Shown here: positions 28,065 through 37,396 of the stretch, one piece after another
Layout of the letters: every line of letters starts with the position of its first letter
Numbering within the stretch: the first letter of the stretch is position 1
Source: Janthinobacterium sp. B9-8
Lineage (GTDB): Bacteria > Pseudomonadota > Gammaproteobacteria > Burkholderiales > Chitinibacteraceae
DNA: 64,000 nt
Direction of reading: 5' to 3'
Assembly: GCF_000969645.2 (NCBI RefSeq)
Contig: NZ_CP014222.1
Span: 2,359,740-2,423,739, forward strand
Made by a program: the position numbers and the translations under genes
Notes under the pieces: model-generated
Database searches by the model: none
What the model was told of the DNA's origin: nothing
The model's input: the letters and a program-made list of their open reading frames with translations, nothing else

Positions 28065-28984
28065 TGCTGCGCTGGCTATTTGCTGGCATGGTGGCCACCG
28101 TTTTATTGGTGGCTGCTGCGGCCTGGTCACTCAAGCCTGAGCAGACCATCGCTCAGGTGGCTGCCACAAAGCCTGCCATTGCTTTTGCCCCCTCCCTGTC
28201 CGGCACCGAGGCTGATGGGGAAATCGCTCAGGGCAAAGGTGATTTGCAGCTTAATCAGGCCTTATTGCTGCGCTTTGATTATTATCTGGCGACAGTGGGA
28301 GAGCGCCCACTAGCAGAGATCATGGCCCAGATTGCACAAGATTTAGATCGGGAGCTAAAACCTGAAGCCGCTAAAGAAGCAAAGCGCATCCTAGCCCAGT
28401 ACATTCAGTTTAAGCAGGCCTTGGCTGCACTGACTAACAACCCTGCACTCGCCGGGCAAAGCCTGGAAACCATGCGTTTACGCCTTGCCGCCATTCAAAA
28501 TACGCGCAGCCGTTTTTTTAATCGTCAAGAAATTAGCGCTTTATTTGCAGAAGAGGATCTGCAACATAATGTGCTGTTAGATCGCTTAGCCATTAATCAG
28601 GATGAGCGATTAAGTGCTGCGCAAAAAGCCCAGAAGCAAGCTGCACTCGACGCCCAGCTCAGCCCTGCCGCACAGCAAGCAAGAGCCATGCTGGTGCAAC
28701 ACCTCTCGCTGGCCTCACGGATTGAATCGGCCAAGCAAGCTGGAGCCAGCACCGAGCAACTGCGGCAAATACGCAGCCAGAGTGTAGGGGAGGAAGCTGC
28801 AAACCGACTTGCCGCCTTGGATAAGGAAGAAGGCCAGTGGCAAAGCAAAATCGATACTTATTTAGCGGCAAGAAGCCATGCACTCAGCACCGTAGCCCCC
28901 GCTGAGCAAAATACCGCCATACAAAAACTGCGTGATCAGTATTTTTCGGCGCAGGAACAAAAGCGCTTGGGGGCGTTTGAGTAG
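28064..28984 (+). CDS. lifO: lipase-specific foldase (Lif), inner-membrane steric chaperone
   Basis: The 306-residue foldase is anchored by an N-terminal membrane helix (residues 5-22) and folds the neighbouring lipase in the periplasm. The family motif RxxFDY(F/C)LSA appears here as LLLRFDYYLATVGE at residues 67-80. Phe71, Asp72 and Tyr73 are kept, but the Arg normally three residues before Phe is Leu68, and an Arg is found directly before Phe instead. The rest is helical and Ala/Gln-rich, as expected. Its start overlaps the lipase stop by one base, so translation is coupled. Confidence 0.92.
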
Positions 28985-28995
28985 GGAGCGTTGGA

Positions 28996-29077
28996 TTGCG
29001 AATGTGTGCGCAAACCCCAATCTTTAACCCCTTCGGCCCCAGTAGAACACGGAGTTTCACGGAGAAAACAAGGTTTG
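28996..29077 (+). repeat. dispersed repeat, AACACGGAGTTTCAC family (half copy)
   Basis: It reads CAAACCCCAATCTTTAACCC, then GTAGAACACGGAGTTTCACGGAGAAAA. The order and spacing match the units at 18248 and 41262. Confidence 0.7.
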
Positions 29078-29223
29078 AATTAAGTTGCTTTCTAGGTTTT
29101 GAGTGTTTTAAAACCCAGCAGTTCATATCACAGCGAGTAGCGCGGGACTTAAATATCCCTTTGAAACACGCCGGAGCAAAAAACAAGCGGGGGGGGGATC
29201 GCTTAAGAAGAAGTATCCAGTTT

Positions 29224-29280
29224 CGTAGGGTGTGCAAGTCGTTTTTCTTGCGCTCCGACTTCGTCGTTGTACACCCTACG
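29224..29280. repeat. dispersed palindrome CGTAGGGTGT..ACACCCTACG
   Basis: The 10-bp arms (29224-29233 and 29271-29280) extend to 14 bp with one G-T pair and enclose a 29-nt loop. It belongs to the CGTAGGG-ended family seen at 35963 and 41381. Confidence 0.75.
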
Positions 29281-29312
29281 AATTATCAACTCGCCCAATG
29301 CTATATGCCAAA

Positions 29313-30464
29313 CTAAGTCTCACTAATCCCCGTTAACTGCGCCGCAATCGATTGGTGCGGCAGGGCGAGATATTCCTCGGCCTGCATTTCAGTTAAGCGG
29401 CTGGCGGTGCGAAAAAACTCGCTGGCTTGCACACCGTCTTGGTAAAGATCATCCACTGCTACTTCCGCCGAAATAATCAGTTTTACGCGATGGTCGTAAA
29501 ACACATCCACTAGCCAGGTAAAACGCCGCGCTTCGGACGCCTGATTACTCGCCAGTTTAGGGATATCAGACACGATCACCGTGTGATAGGTGTGCGCAAT
29601 TTGCAAGTAATCAGCTTGTCCGCGGGTATCGCCGCAAATCGCAAAAAAATCAAACCACACTACGCCCGCCGCAACCCGCTTAGCTTTAATGGTGCGCCCT
29701 TCAATTTTTAGCTGAGGTAATCCGTCTTTACTGGTCGCCATCGCCGAAAACAAGCTATCCAACTCCGCCGTACTTTCTGCAGTATTGGGCGTGAGATAGG
29801 TTCTGGCCTGGGTGAGCGTACGCATACGGTAATCATTGCCACCATCCAGATTAAACACATCCAGCGTGCTATTAAGCAAAGCAATAGTCGGTAAAAAATT
29901 ATTGCGCTGCAAGCCATGTGGATACAGGCCATCCGGTGGGTAATTAGACGTCGTCACCAGTACCACGCCACGCTTAAATAAATGCTCCATCAGGCGGCCC
30001 AAAATCATGGCATCCGCAATATCGGAAACATGAAATTCATCAAAACACAGCACGCGTACCGATTTGGCAATCTTAGTGGCCACCGCCGCCAGCGGATCAG
30101 TTTCACTTTTTAGCTGACGCAACTCATGGTGAACTTCTTGCATAAACTGATGAAAATGCAGCCGTTTCTTACGCTTATAAGGCAAAGCCGCATAAAATGC
30201 ATCCATCAAAAAGCTTTTACCCCGCCCCACTCCTCCCCAGAAATACAGGCCACGCGGTAAATCGGGCTGCGGCAACAGTGATTTGCCAAACAAGCGGCTA
30301 CGTTTGGTTTTGAAAAGTAATAGCTGATGGTAAAGCGCATCCAGACGCTCGATTGCCTCGGCCTGAGCCGGGTCAGGAATAAAACTCGGGCTGGCGCTCA
30401 AGCCTTGATACCAAGCCTTAGGGCTGGTGCCTTGCGTTGGCGGAGCAATTACATGCTGGGACAT
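29313..30464 (-). CDS. zapE: cell division protein ZapE (AFG1-like ATPase)
   Basis: The 383-residue AAA-type P-loop ATPase matches ZapE, which binds FtsZ and helps ring constriction under stress. Walker A is GGVGRGKS (near residue 77), and Walker B is LCFDEFHVSDIADAM. The sensor region (VTTSNYPPDGLYPHGLQRNNFLP) is well conserved in the family. The length fits. It stands alone. The start ATG has a modest ribosome-binding site, CAGG. Confidence 0.94.
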   Translation of the reverse strand: MSQHVIAPPTQGTSPKAWYQGLSASPSFIPDPAQAEAIERLDALYHQLLLFKTKRSRLFGKSLLPQPDLPRGLYFWGGVGRGKSFLMDAFYAALPYKRKKRLHFHQFMQEVHHELRQLKSETDPLAAVATKIAKSVRVLCFDEFHVSDIADAMILGRLMEHLFKRGVVLVTTSNYPPDGLYPHGLQRNNFLPTIALLNSTLDVFNLDGGNDYRMRTLTQARTYLTPNTAESTAELDSLFSAMATSKDGLPQLKIEGRTIKAKRVAAGVVWFDFFAICGDTRGQADYLQIAHTYHTVIVSDIPKLASNQASEARRFTWLVDVFYDHRVKLIISAEVAVDDLYQDGVQASEFFRTASRLTEMQAEEYLALPHQSIAAQLTGISET

Positions 30465-30768
30465 TACTAAAACCTGTCTGAGAACGAGACTAGATTATAA
30501 AGCCAGCGCGTTATTTATCCATTTGATTCTTTCTTTAAAACTTTGTTCCTTTTCACTCTTTTAGCTCACAAAAATCAGCCACTGGGAATTCATGCCGTTT
30601 AACAGGACAAACTGATAAACACCGCTTGTTTTCTGATATTTACAACTTACAACTCCCTATAAGTACTTTAGGCAAGCTATGACACAACTGTCATTCGCCC
30701 TTAATATGAATGAAGCAGATGTTGCCCGCTTTTGACCACAGCCATTGCTTCTGCGAAAGGATTTCGTC
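30465..30768. promoter_or_regulatory. upstream region of the chemoreceptor gene with inverted repeat
   Basis: These 304 bp hold no gene. ATGACA-CAAC-TGTCAT (30679-30694) is a perfect inverted repeat about 75 bp before the chemoreceptor start codon and could be an operator. I found no convincing sigma-28 promoter. Confidence 0.4.
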
Positions 30769-32388
30769 ATGCATAATATGAGGGTAAAAAACAAGCTTTT
30801 TCTTGGCTTTGCTGTGGTTTTAATTCTGCTGGCCTTTATGGCCTTGCTTAGCTTAAAAAGCATGGGACAAATTGACGATGCAATTCGAGATTTAATGGAA
30901 GATCGTTATCCGAAAATTGCTATCTCGAATGAATTAATGGCGCTCACACTGGATAGCGGCAGGCAAGTTCGCAATATAGCCCTGTCTGACGATAAAGAAG
31001 ATGATGTTAAAGCAATCGGCATCCTAAATGAAAATAGAAATAAAACCAAAAATAAATTACTCGACCTAGAAAAAAGACTCAGTACACCTAAGGGCAAAGA
31101 GTTATTTCAAACAGTAAGCCAGTCTGTAAATTTACTCGATAAAAAATTCGATGAGTTTCTAAAAATATCTGACGATCATGCAGCAGCCTGGCCCTTTATT
31201 AAAACCCAAATTGCCCCCAACAATAATGCCTATGTAAAGGCATTGCGCGAATTAGCCGCTTTTCAAGAAGAATTAATGGAAAAAGGTAAAAACACAGCCT
31301 ATGAAAGCTATGCATCTGCCAGAACGGTGGTCATTACGGCCAGCTTAGCTGCACTGGCATTAGGTATTATTATCGCTTTATATATAGCCAATTTAATCAC
31401 CGCACCTTTATTACAAGTGGCCGAAGTAGCCAAACAAATAGCTGCGGGCAATCTTTCTTATAATTGGCAAAATATAAAAATCTATAAAGACGAAATTGGT
31501 CATTTACAAAGCGACATTAAAGATATGCAAAGCAGCCTCTGCGGTATTATTCAAATGATGACTGATAATGCGCAATCTGTTTCATCAGCAGCCAGAGAGC
31601 TGGCCGCTGCATCGCAACAAGTCTCTGCCAGCACCGATCAGCAAACATCCTCAGCCAGCTCGATGGCAGCAGCGGTAGAAGAAATGAGCACGAGCATGGA
31701 TCAGGTGGCATCCAATACAGAAGATGTAGGTAGCCAGGCACGTGAAGCAGGCTCTTTGGCCGAATCTGGCAGCAGTGACGTGCAGGCCGCAGCCAAAGAA
31801 ATGGAGAAAATCGCCACCGATGTTGGCAGTGCATCTGAGAAAATTGAAGGCTTGGGTAAACAAATTGAAGAAATCGGCAGCATCGTTGTGGTCATTCGTG
31901 AGGTAGCAGACCAAACTAATTTATTGGCGCTCAATGCTGCGATTGAAGCGGCCAGAGCAGGCGAGCAAGGCCGTGGCTTTGCTGTGGTTGCCGATGAAGT
32001 TAGAAAATTAGCCGAACGAACCACTTCATCTGCAGCGCAAATCACCAGCATGGTAAGTGCTATTCAACAGGGGGCGCACGACGCCATCGGCAGTATGCAA
32101 AATGGCCACCGCCGAGTAGAAGACGGCCTTACGCTTACAAATCAGGCACGAGAAAGCATCTTAAAAATAAACAATAGCAGCCACGATGTGATGGGGTCGG
32201 TCACTAATATCACCGATCAAATGCAGGAACAGCGCACAGCCGCACGCGAGCTGGCGCTCAGCGTAGAAAGAATCGCCCACATGACAGAAGAAAATGCGGT
32301 AGCCGTACGCAGTATGAGCTCGTCTATTTTGGGATTGGATGAGATGGCCAAACAACTCACCACCTCGGTCACACGCTTCCGCTTATAA
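30769..32388 (+). CDS. methyl-accepting chemotaxis protein
   Basis: The 539-residue transmembrane receptor has a first membrane helix ([17 protein letters not shown]), a periplasmic four-helix ligand domain (residues about 33-185) and a second helix ([17 protein letters not shown]). A HAMP linker and the long signalling coiled coil follow. The hairpin tip motif [30 protein letters not shown] is intact, so it should couple to CheA/CheW. The C-terminus ends TRFRL with no CheR-binding pentapeptide. The ATG at 30769 follows AAAGGAT; a TTG at 30745 is less likely. The ligand is unknown. Confidence 0.95.
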   Translation: MHNMRVKNKLFLGFAVVLILLAFMALLSLKSMGQIDDAIRDLMEDRYPKIAISNELMALTLDSGRQVRNIALSDDKEDDVKAIGILNENRNKTKNKLLDLEKRLSTPKGKELFQTVSQSVNLLDKKFDEFLKISDDHAAAWPFIKTQIAPNNNAYVKALRELAAFQEELMEKGKNTAYESYASARTVVITASLAALALGIIIALYIANLITAPLLQVAEVAKQIAAGNLSYNWQNIKIYKDEIGHLQSDIKDMQSSLCGIIQMMTDNAQSVSSAARELAAASQQVSASTDQQTSSASSMAAAVEEMSTSMDQVASNTEDVGSQAREAGSLAESGSSDVQAAAKEMEKIATDVGSASEKIEGLGKQIEEIGSIVVVIREVADQTNLLALNAAIEAARAGEQGRGFAVVADEVRKLAERTTSSAAQITSMVSAIQQGAHDAIGSMQNGHRRVEDGLTLTNQARESILKINNSSHDVMGSVTNITDQMQEQRTAARELALSVERIAHMTEENAVAVRSMSSSILGLDEMAKQLTTSVTRFRL

Positions 32389-32435
32389 GTAATCCACGAG
32401 GAAGCTCATCGTCCCCATCAAACCAAGCGCACGCT

Positions 32436-32969
32436 CTACCCCGCATCCCGATACTTCGCCATCAGCCGCACATAATGCGCGGCTGAGTAATTAAAATTAG
32501 CCAGCTCGGCCTCATTCAATAGGCGTTTTTTCTCTGCGGGGCGGCCCATATACAACCAGCCGGATTCAAGACGGCGATTAGGCGGCACAAGGGAGCCCGC
32601 GCCAATCATCACTCGATCTTCAATCACTACTCTATCCAGCACAATCGTCCCCATACCAATCAGGCATTCATCCCCGATAGTACAGCCGTGCAACATCACG
32701 CCGTGGCCAATAGTGACCCGCTCGCCAATCACCAATGGCGCGCCTTCCGGATCATCGGCGCGTTTGTGCGTCACATGTAACACGGCACAATCTTGCACAT
32801 TACTGTCTTTGCCGATGCTGATTGCATTGACATCGCCACGAATCACCGCGCCCGGCCACACCGAGGCATTTTCACCCAGCACCACGTCACCGATTACTTG
32901 TGCCGAATCATGTACCCATGCACCCGCTTTTACTTCGGGCTTGATGCCATCGAATAGGCCTATTGCCAT
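32436..32969 (-). CDS. gamma-carbonic anhydrase-family hexapeptide-repeat protein (YrdA-like)
   Basis: The 177-residue protein folds into a left-handed parallel beta helix from hexapeptide repeats. These include VIGDVVLGENASVWPGAVIRGDV and the zinc-ligand blocks HVTHK and IGHGVMLHGC. It probably forms trimers with metal sites between subunits. Relatives are cytoplasmic and of uncertain activity, often annotated as carbonic anhydrase or acetyltransferase-like proteins. The C-terminal helix ends the usual short family length. It is divergent from the imelysin gene. Confidence 0.9.
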   Translation of the reverse strand: MAIGLFDGIKPEVKAGAWVHDSAQVIGDVVLGENASVWPGAVIRGDVNAISIGKDSNVQDCAVLHVTHKRADDPEGAPLVIGERVTIGHGVMLHGCTIGDECLIGMGTIVLDRVVIEDRVMIGAGSLVPPNRRLESGWLYMGRPAEKKRLLNEAELANFNYSAAHYVRLMAKYRDAG

Positions 32970-33040
32970 GATTTTTATCCCCTAAAAAAAGCTTATTGTA
33001 AGCGATCACCTACAAAATATTTACAATAATCTATTGCATA

Positions 33041-33059
33041 CATCATAAGAATCATTATC
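33041..33059 (+). promoter_or_regulatory. candidate Fur box upstream of the imelysin locus
   Basis: CATCATAAGAATCATTATC matches the 19-bp Fur consensus (GATAATGATAATCATTATC) at 15 of 19 positions, by direct count. It lies 35 bp before the imelysin start codon, over the likely promoter. It suggests iron repression of the downstream locus. Confidence 0.65.
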
Positions 33060-33093
33060 ATTCCGTCTTTATGTCATCTGCTTGAGACCACAA

Positions 33094-34257
33094 ATGAAAC
33101 GATTGAATCAAATTCTTTGCGGCGCAATTGCCGCAGGCTTCTTTGCAACAGCCCTGCCTTCTCAAGCAGCAGACATCACCACCCGCGCCGTGCTGGAGCA
33201 ATATTCCAGCATTGTGCATGCCAGCTATAGCGATAGCGTAGCCAGCGCCCGTGATATGCAAAAAAGCATTGATGCCTTTTTAGCTGCGCCCTCACAAGCA
33301 GGCTTAGAAGACGCCCGTAAAGCTTGGCTGGCCGCGCGTGAGTTTTATTTGCCCACTGAAGTTTATCGCTTTTACTCTGGCCCGATCGACGACGCACAGG
33401 GCCCAGAGCCACGGATTAATGCATGGCCGATTGATGAAGGCTATATCGATTTTGTAAAAGGCAAAACAAAATCAGGCTTTGTAAACAACCCGAAAATCGC
33501 CATCACCAAAGAAAAATTAAAATCACTGAATGAGCGTGGTGGTGAAGAAAACATCTCTACCGGCTGGCACGCCATCGAGTTCTTGCTCTGGGGCCAGGAT
33601 CAAAATGCCAATGGCCCGGGGGACAGGCAATTTACAGATTTCGTCGACGGTAAAGCACCCAATGCCGATCGCCGCCGCCAGTACATGAAAATCGTCACCG
33701 AGCTATTGATTGAAGATCTGGAATCGGTCACCCAGCAATGGCAAGCCAGCGGCAATAACTTCCGCAAGCAATTTGTTGCAGGCGACAAAGCCAGCCTGAA
33801 AAAAGCACTGACCGGCTTAGGCGTACTCACCCGTGGCGAGCTAGCAGGCGAGCGTATGGAAGTGGCAATGGATACGCAAAATCAGGAAGATGAGCACTCT
33901 TGCTTTGCTGACAACACCCATCGCGACATTATTGGCGATGTAATCGGCATGCAAAATGTATGGGAAGGCCGCTATACCGGCCGTGATGGCAAAACACTGG
34001 AAGGCGCCAGCCTGAAAGCCCTCGTTGCCCAGAAAAACCCGGCCATTGCAGAAACAATCAGTACAGATATCGCTAACACTTTGAAATTATCCAAAGAAAT
34101 TCAAGCCCCGTTTGATCAAGAAATCATTGGCAAAAAAGATGCCCCTGGCCGTAAACGAGTACAAGCCGTGATTGATGCTTTAAAGAAACAGGGTAAAAAC
34201 CTCGTGATTGCAGCGGAAAGCTTGGGTATTAAACGCTTAAGCACCAAAGCACCTTAA
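33094..34257 (+). CDS. imelysin-family iron-regulated protein (IrpA-like)
   Basis: The 387-residue exported protein has a signal peptide ending SQAA and the two-domain helical imelysin fold. The GxHxxE motif is present as GWHAIE, His159 and Glu162. The DEHSCFADNTHRDIIGDVIGMQN segment is typical of the IrpA-like group with a likely metal site. Imelysins were first called insulin-cleaving peptidases (M75), but iron uptake or storage roles are more likely in most bacteria. The ATG at 33094 was preferred over a TTG at 33082. A Fur box lies just upstream, and a di-haem protein gene follows 192 bp later. Confidence 0.92.
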   Translation: MKRLNQILCGAIAAGFFATALPSQAADITTRAVLEQYSSIVHASYSDSVASARDMQKSIDAFLAAPSQAGLEDARKAWLAAREFYLPTEVYRFYSGPIDDAQGPEPRINAWPIDEGYIDFVKGKTKSGFVNNPKIAITKEKLKSLNERGGEENISTGWHAIEFLLWGQDQNANGPGDRQFTDFVDGKAPNADRRRQYMKIVTELLIEDLESVTQQWQASGNNFRKQFVAGDKASLKKALTGLGVLTRGELAGERMEVAMDTQNQEDEHSCFADNTHRDIIGDVIGMQNVWEGRYTGRDGKTLEGASLKALVAQKNPAIAETISTDIANTLKLSKEIQAPFDQEIIGKKDAPGRKRVQAVIDALKKQGKNLVIAAESLGIKRLSTKAP

Positions 34258-34305
34258 CAGCTGTAACTCCTCAGAGAATCAAAAGTAGATAAGCACGAAA
34301 CGGAT

Positions 34306-34368
34306 CTTGGTTTTCTCCGTGAAACTCCGTGCCCTCTTGTTCTCTGTGGTTCAAGATTTGGGTTTTGT
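34306..34368 (-). repeat. dispersed repeat, AACACGGAGTTTCAC family (half copy, minus orientation)
   Basis: It reads TTTTCTCCGTGAAACTCCGTG, then TTCTCTGTGGTTCAAGATTTGGGTTTT. The right end is nearly identical to the right arm of the full palindrome at 38559-38577. Confidence 0.75.
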
Positions 34369-34396
34369 TCGCAGACCTAAGTTGGTACTAATTTTT

Positions 34397-34426
34397 GGCC
34401 CTAAGGTGATTTATCGCCTTAGGGCC
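34397..34426. terminator. hairpin between imelysin and di-haem oxidoreductase genes
   Basis: GGCCCTAAGG and CCTTAGGGCC form a 10-bp perfect stem that extends with a G-T pair to 14 bp. It lies 23 bp before the next start codon, so it may be an internal processing or attenuation structure instead of a full terminator. Confidence 0.55.
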
Positions 34427-34449
34427 GTTGCCGTTTAAAAAGTGATTCC

Positions 34450-35853
34450 ATGCAAAAACAGACCATCAAACTGGCCGCGCTCGCGGCTACCTTACTCACT
34501 ACAGCCGCCATCGCTTATAGCGCCACCAGCCTACTCGCCGCCTTTGAAACAGGCGAAGACAGGCCGGGAGGCAATGCAGCCACCGCAGATGATCACGGCC
34601 GCAATGCCTTTTCACTGAGCGCCGATGCGCTGAGCGAAAAAGACAAAACCACTTTTGTGATTGGCAATTCGTTTTTTAAAAAAGCATGGGTCGCCGCCCC
34701 CGCCTCCACCACCGCCAGAGATGGATTGGGGCCGCATTTTATTGCCAGATCCTGTGGGGCATGCCATAGCCAGGATGGCCGTGGCACACCACCCGACTTT
34801 AATAATGGCATTCAGGAAGATCAGCCCTTATCGCTACTGCTGCGCCTGTCTATCCCCGGCGACAAGCCCGACCCCAATTACGGCGGCCAGTTTAATAACG
34901 ACGCCATCGACAATGTGAAGCCCGAAGGTAAGGTGCAAATCAGCTACCGGGAAATACCTGGCCACTTTGCGGACGGCGAAAAATACAGCCTGCGCGCACC
35001 CACTTACACCCTAAGCGATCTGGCGTATGGCCCAGCCCACCCGCAGCTGATGATTTCACCACGGGTCGCCCCGCAAATGATTGGCCTTGGCTTACTGGAA
35101 GCCATCAGTGAAAAAGACATTCTGGCCAATGCTGCTAAGCAAAAAGCAGAAGGCTTAGGTATTAAAGGCGCGCCCAATTATGTGACGGACGCCTATGCAG
35201 GCAAAACCATGTTGGGTCGTTTTGGCTGGAAAGCCAATGTCGCCACCATTGCCCACCAATCTGCAGGCGCATTTAATGGTGATATCGGCATTACCTCCAA
35301 GCATTTTCCTAAAGAAGAATGCATGCCCACCCAAAAAGATTGCATACAAGCCCCCCATGGCGGCAAGCCAGAAATTGACAGCAAAACGCTGGATAAAGTA
35401 ATTTTATACAGTCGCACCCTCGCCGTGCCTTCCCGCAGAGATCCACAAGATGCCGCAGTCTTGCGCGGCAAACAGGTATTTAAAGAAAGCAACTGCGTAA
35501 GCTGCCATACACCCAGCTATACCACAGCCCACTTTAAAGCCGTGCCCGTGCTTTCAGGACAAAAAATCTGGCCTTATACCGACCTGCTACTGCACGACAT
35601 GGGCAAAGGCCTAGCGGATGGCCGCCCGGATGGCCTTGCCAATGGCAATCAATGGAAACCCCCGCCACTCTGGGGTTTAGGCTTAGTGCCTGCCGTGAAC
35701 AACCACAGCAACTACCTGCACGATGGCCGCGCACGTAATTTAATGGAAGCCGTACTCTGGCACGGAGGAGAAGCAGAAAACGCCAAGCAAGCCGTACTGA
35801 AATTATCCAAGGCCGACCGGGACAACCTCTTGAAATTTTTGCAGTCTTTGTGA
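34450..35853 (+). CDS. di-haem oxidoreductase, putative peroxidase (DHOR family)
   Basis: The 467-residue periplasmic protein has an N-terminal signal or anchor (residues 4-30) and two c-type haem sites, Cys102-x-x-Cys105-His106 and Cys349-x-x-Cys352-His353. It matches the DHOR family seen beside imelysin genes. Likely activities are electron transfer or peroxide-type oxidation; the substrate is unknown. Family knowledge places it in iron-responsive loci together with two imelysins and DUF1513. It is separated from its upstream neighbour by a repeat and a hairpin, and from the next gene by 550 bp. Confidence 0.9.
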   Translation: MQKQTIKLAALAATLLTTAAIAYSATSLLAAFETGEDRPGGNAATADDHGRNAFSLSADALSEKDKTTFVIGNSFFKKAWVAAPASTTARDGLGPHFIARSCGACHSQDGRGTPPDFNNGIQEDQPLSLLLRLSIPGDKPDPNYGGQFNNDAIDNVKPEGKVQISYREIPGHFADGEKYSLRAPTYTLSDLAYGPAHPQLMISPRVAPQMIGLGLLEAISEKDILANAAKQKAEGLGIKGAPNYVTDAYAGKTMLGRFGWKANVATIAHQSAGAFNGDIGITSKHFPKEECMPTQKDCIQAPHGGKPEIDSKTLDKVILYSRTLAVPSRRDPQDAAVLRGKQVFKESNCVSCHTPSYTTAHFKAVPVLSGQKIWPYTDLLLHDMGKGLADGRPDGLANGNQWKPPPLWGLGLVPAVNNHSNYLHDGRARNLMEAVLWHGGEAENAKQAVLKLSKADRDNLLKFLQSL

Positions 35854-35962
35854 TTTAAGGCATCGACATATCGTGAAGCGGATACAACCCGCTGGGTTTC
35901 TTGTTTTATGCCAAAGCTGATGGGTTTTAACTCTAAGAGCGCTAACCAAAAGATCTGATCAT

Positions 35963-36109
35963 CGTAGGGTGGGTTAGGCCGCGCTTAATGCTCATTAGGG
36001 CACTGATTTATTTCGGCCGTAACCCACCATGACACTGCGCTGCGGTGGGTTACGGCCAAGATATGACAGCGCCCTATTAAATATAATTCCTAGCCTAACC
36101 CACCCTACG
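35963..36109. repeat. 147-bp nested palindromic element with CGTAGGGTGGG ends
   Basis: The outer arms are 17-bp perfect inverted repeats (35963-35979 and 36093-36109). Inside is a 14-bp perfect inverted repeat (36015-36028 with 36044-36057) containing the same AACCCACC core. The size and terminal inverted repeats recall a miniature non-autonomous element, although no target duplication is evident. Confidence 0.8.
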
Positions 36110-36263
36110 GATACTTGCTCATTTCAACTTGCATAGATACTTATGCCCGCGGGGAGCCCGCACCTAAATCAACGTGCCGAAGGCACTAAAAAGGTCTTTT
36201 TACTTTGCTTGGCGCACATGGGGTAAAGCCCACCAAACTTTGGCATGAACTACTAAAAAAACA

Positions 36264-36284
36264 GCGAGTTTCACCCGCCCTACG
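36264..36284 (-). repeat. half copy of the CGTAGGGCGGGT repeat
   Basis: GCGAGTTTCACCCGCCCTACG differs from the right arm of the 41381-41441 palindrome at one base. No partner arm is nearby. Confidence 0.7.
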
Positions 36285-36403
36285 AAATCCAAAGACTTGC
36301 AATCGTGTTGTAGTCTTATGAATAAACGTCAAAATTCATAAAAAAAAGCCAAGCACCACATAAGCCAAGCCACACACTAGCTACGCTCTACAAGGAAAAA
36401 CCA

Positions 36404-37396
36404 ATGAATATTAAATGGATCATTTCCACCGCCCTGCTGGCCTTTTCCACCATCAGCCATGCCGAACCTTTGCAGCCCACTGCCGAATTCAGCACGCGCT
36501 GGATAGCGGACGCCTATTTGCCTCGGCATCACACACTGCTTAGCGCGAGTGAGCGATTTGCGGATAGCAGCAAAACATTTTGCGCAGCCCCTAATGAAAA
36601 AGCACTAAGCCACACCCGTGCCGCTTGGAAAAAAACCGCTATCGCCTGGCACGCTATGGATGCGGCCCCTGCTGGCCCGATTTTGCTAGAGCGCACGGGC
36701 CGCAAAATCGACTTCTGGCCTACCCGCCCGGATGATATCGAAGCGATGATTCCCAAGGGTTTAGACGAGCGAAATGTCGCTGCGCGGGGCCTACCCGCAG
36801 CCGAATACTTACTCTGGGGCAATAACGATCCCAAGGCACAGCTCGCCAAGCTTAAAAACCCTGAGCGCTGCCAGTATCTTGTTGCCATCAGTGAGCGCAT
36901 TGTCAGCGACATCGCTCTACTCAATACCGGCTGGCAAAACTATCACGCCCAGCTGGGTGCAGAAAATCCATTTTTTAGAGAAAACCTGCTGCCAGAAACT
37001 TTTAATCTGATGCTGGGTGCGCTGGACAGCCAAACCAAACGCTTACCTAAAGAAGCCAAAGCGGAGGCTTTTGCCGAATGGCGTAGCGGCATTGGCAAAG
37101 ACAGCTCCATCGCCGTACTCAATGCCATTGAGCAAACCCTGTTTAGCCCCAAATCAGGCATCACCCCTTTGCTCACCCAAGCAGGCAAGCCGGAAATTGC
37201 CTTGCAGGTAAAAAAAGCCTTTGCCAATGCCAAAGCAGCCCAAGCGGCCATCCCCGCCGCGTTTAACAGCCCAGCGGCCGCAAGCGCCCGTAGCAAATAT
37301 CTGGCCAGCATTCAGGCGCTCAAACATAGCATCGAAGCCGGGGCGGCCGAAGCACTTGATCTCACGCTTGGGCTATCTGAATCTGATGGCGATTAA
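36404..37396 (+). CDS. imelysin-family protein (second, GxHxxE-less)
   Basis: The 330-residue exported protein has a signal peptide ending SHA and a helical imelysin fold, with the hallmark TRAAWKKTAIAWHAMDAAPAGP region. In place of GxHxxE it has GLPAAE, so the motif histidine is a proline, as in many second imelysins of such loci. It starts after AAGGAAAAACC. Its end overlaps the DUF1513 gene by 11 bases, so the two are cotranslated. A role in iron handling is inferred from the locus. Confidence 0.88.
   Translation: MNIKWIISTALLAFSTISHAEPLQPTAEFSTRWIADAYLPRHHTLLSASERFADSSKTFCAAPNEKALSHTRAAWKKTAIAWHAMDAAPAGPILLERTGRKIDFWPTRPDDIEAMIPKGLDERNVAARGLPAAEYLLWGNNDPKAQLAKLKNPERCQYLVAISERIVSDIALLNTGWQNYHAQLGAENPFFRENLLPETFNLMLGALDSQTKRLPKEAKAEAFAEWRSGIGKDSSIAVLNAIEQTLFSPKSGITPLLTQAGKPEIALQVKKAFANAKAAQAAIPAAFNSPAAASARSKYLASIQALKHSIEAGAAEALDLTLGLSESDGD

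Larger units (their letters stand above)
28985..29312. other. gene-free intergenic region with dispersed repeats
   Basis: These 328 bp between lipase foldase and zapE contain no supported gene. They hold a half copy of the AACACGGAGTTTCAC repeat (28996-29077), a run of nine G (29189-29197) and a CGTAGGGTGT palindrome (29224-29280). Confidence 0.6.
35854..36403. other. 550-bp gene-free region inside the imelysin locus
   Basis: No ORF here has a credible start. The region is filled by a 147-bp nested palindrome (35963-36109) and a half copy of the CGGGTTTCACCCG repeat (36264-36284), and ends with the AAGGAAAAACC ribosome-binding site of the next gene. Confidence 0.6.

Noticed and set aside
29189..29197. 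A run of nine G as a possible phase-variation switch
   Set aside because: It lies between genes, more than 100 bp from the end of zapE and not near a promoter or start codon that I can identify.
28996..29316. A 106-codon open frame downstream of the lipase foldase
   Set aside because: It spans dispersed repeats and a G9 run, has no ribosome-binding site and no recognisable domain.
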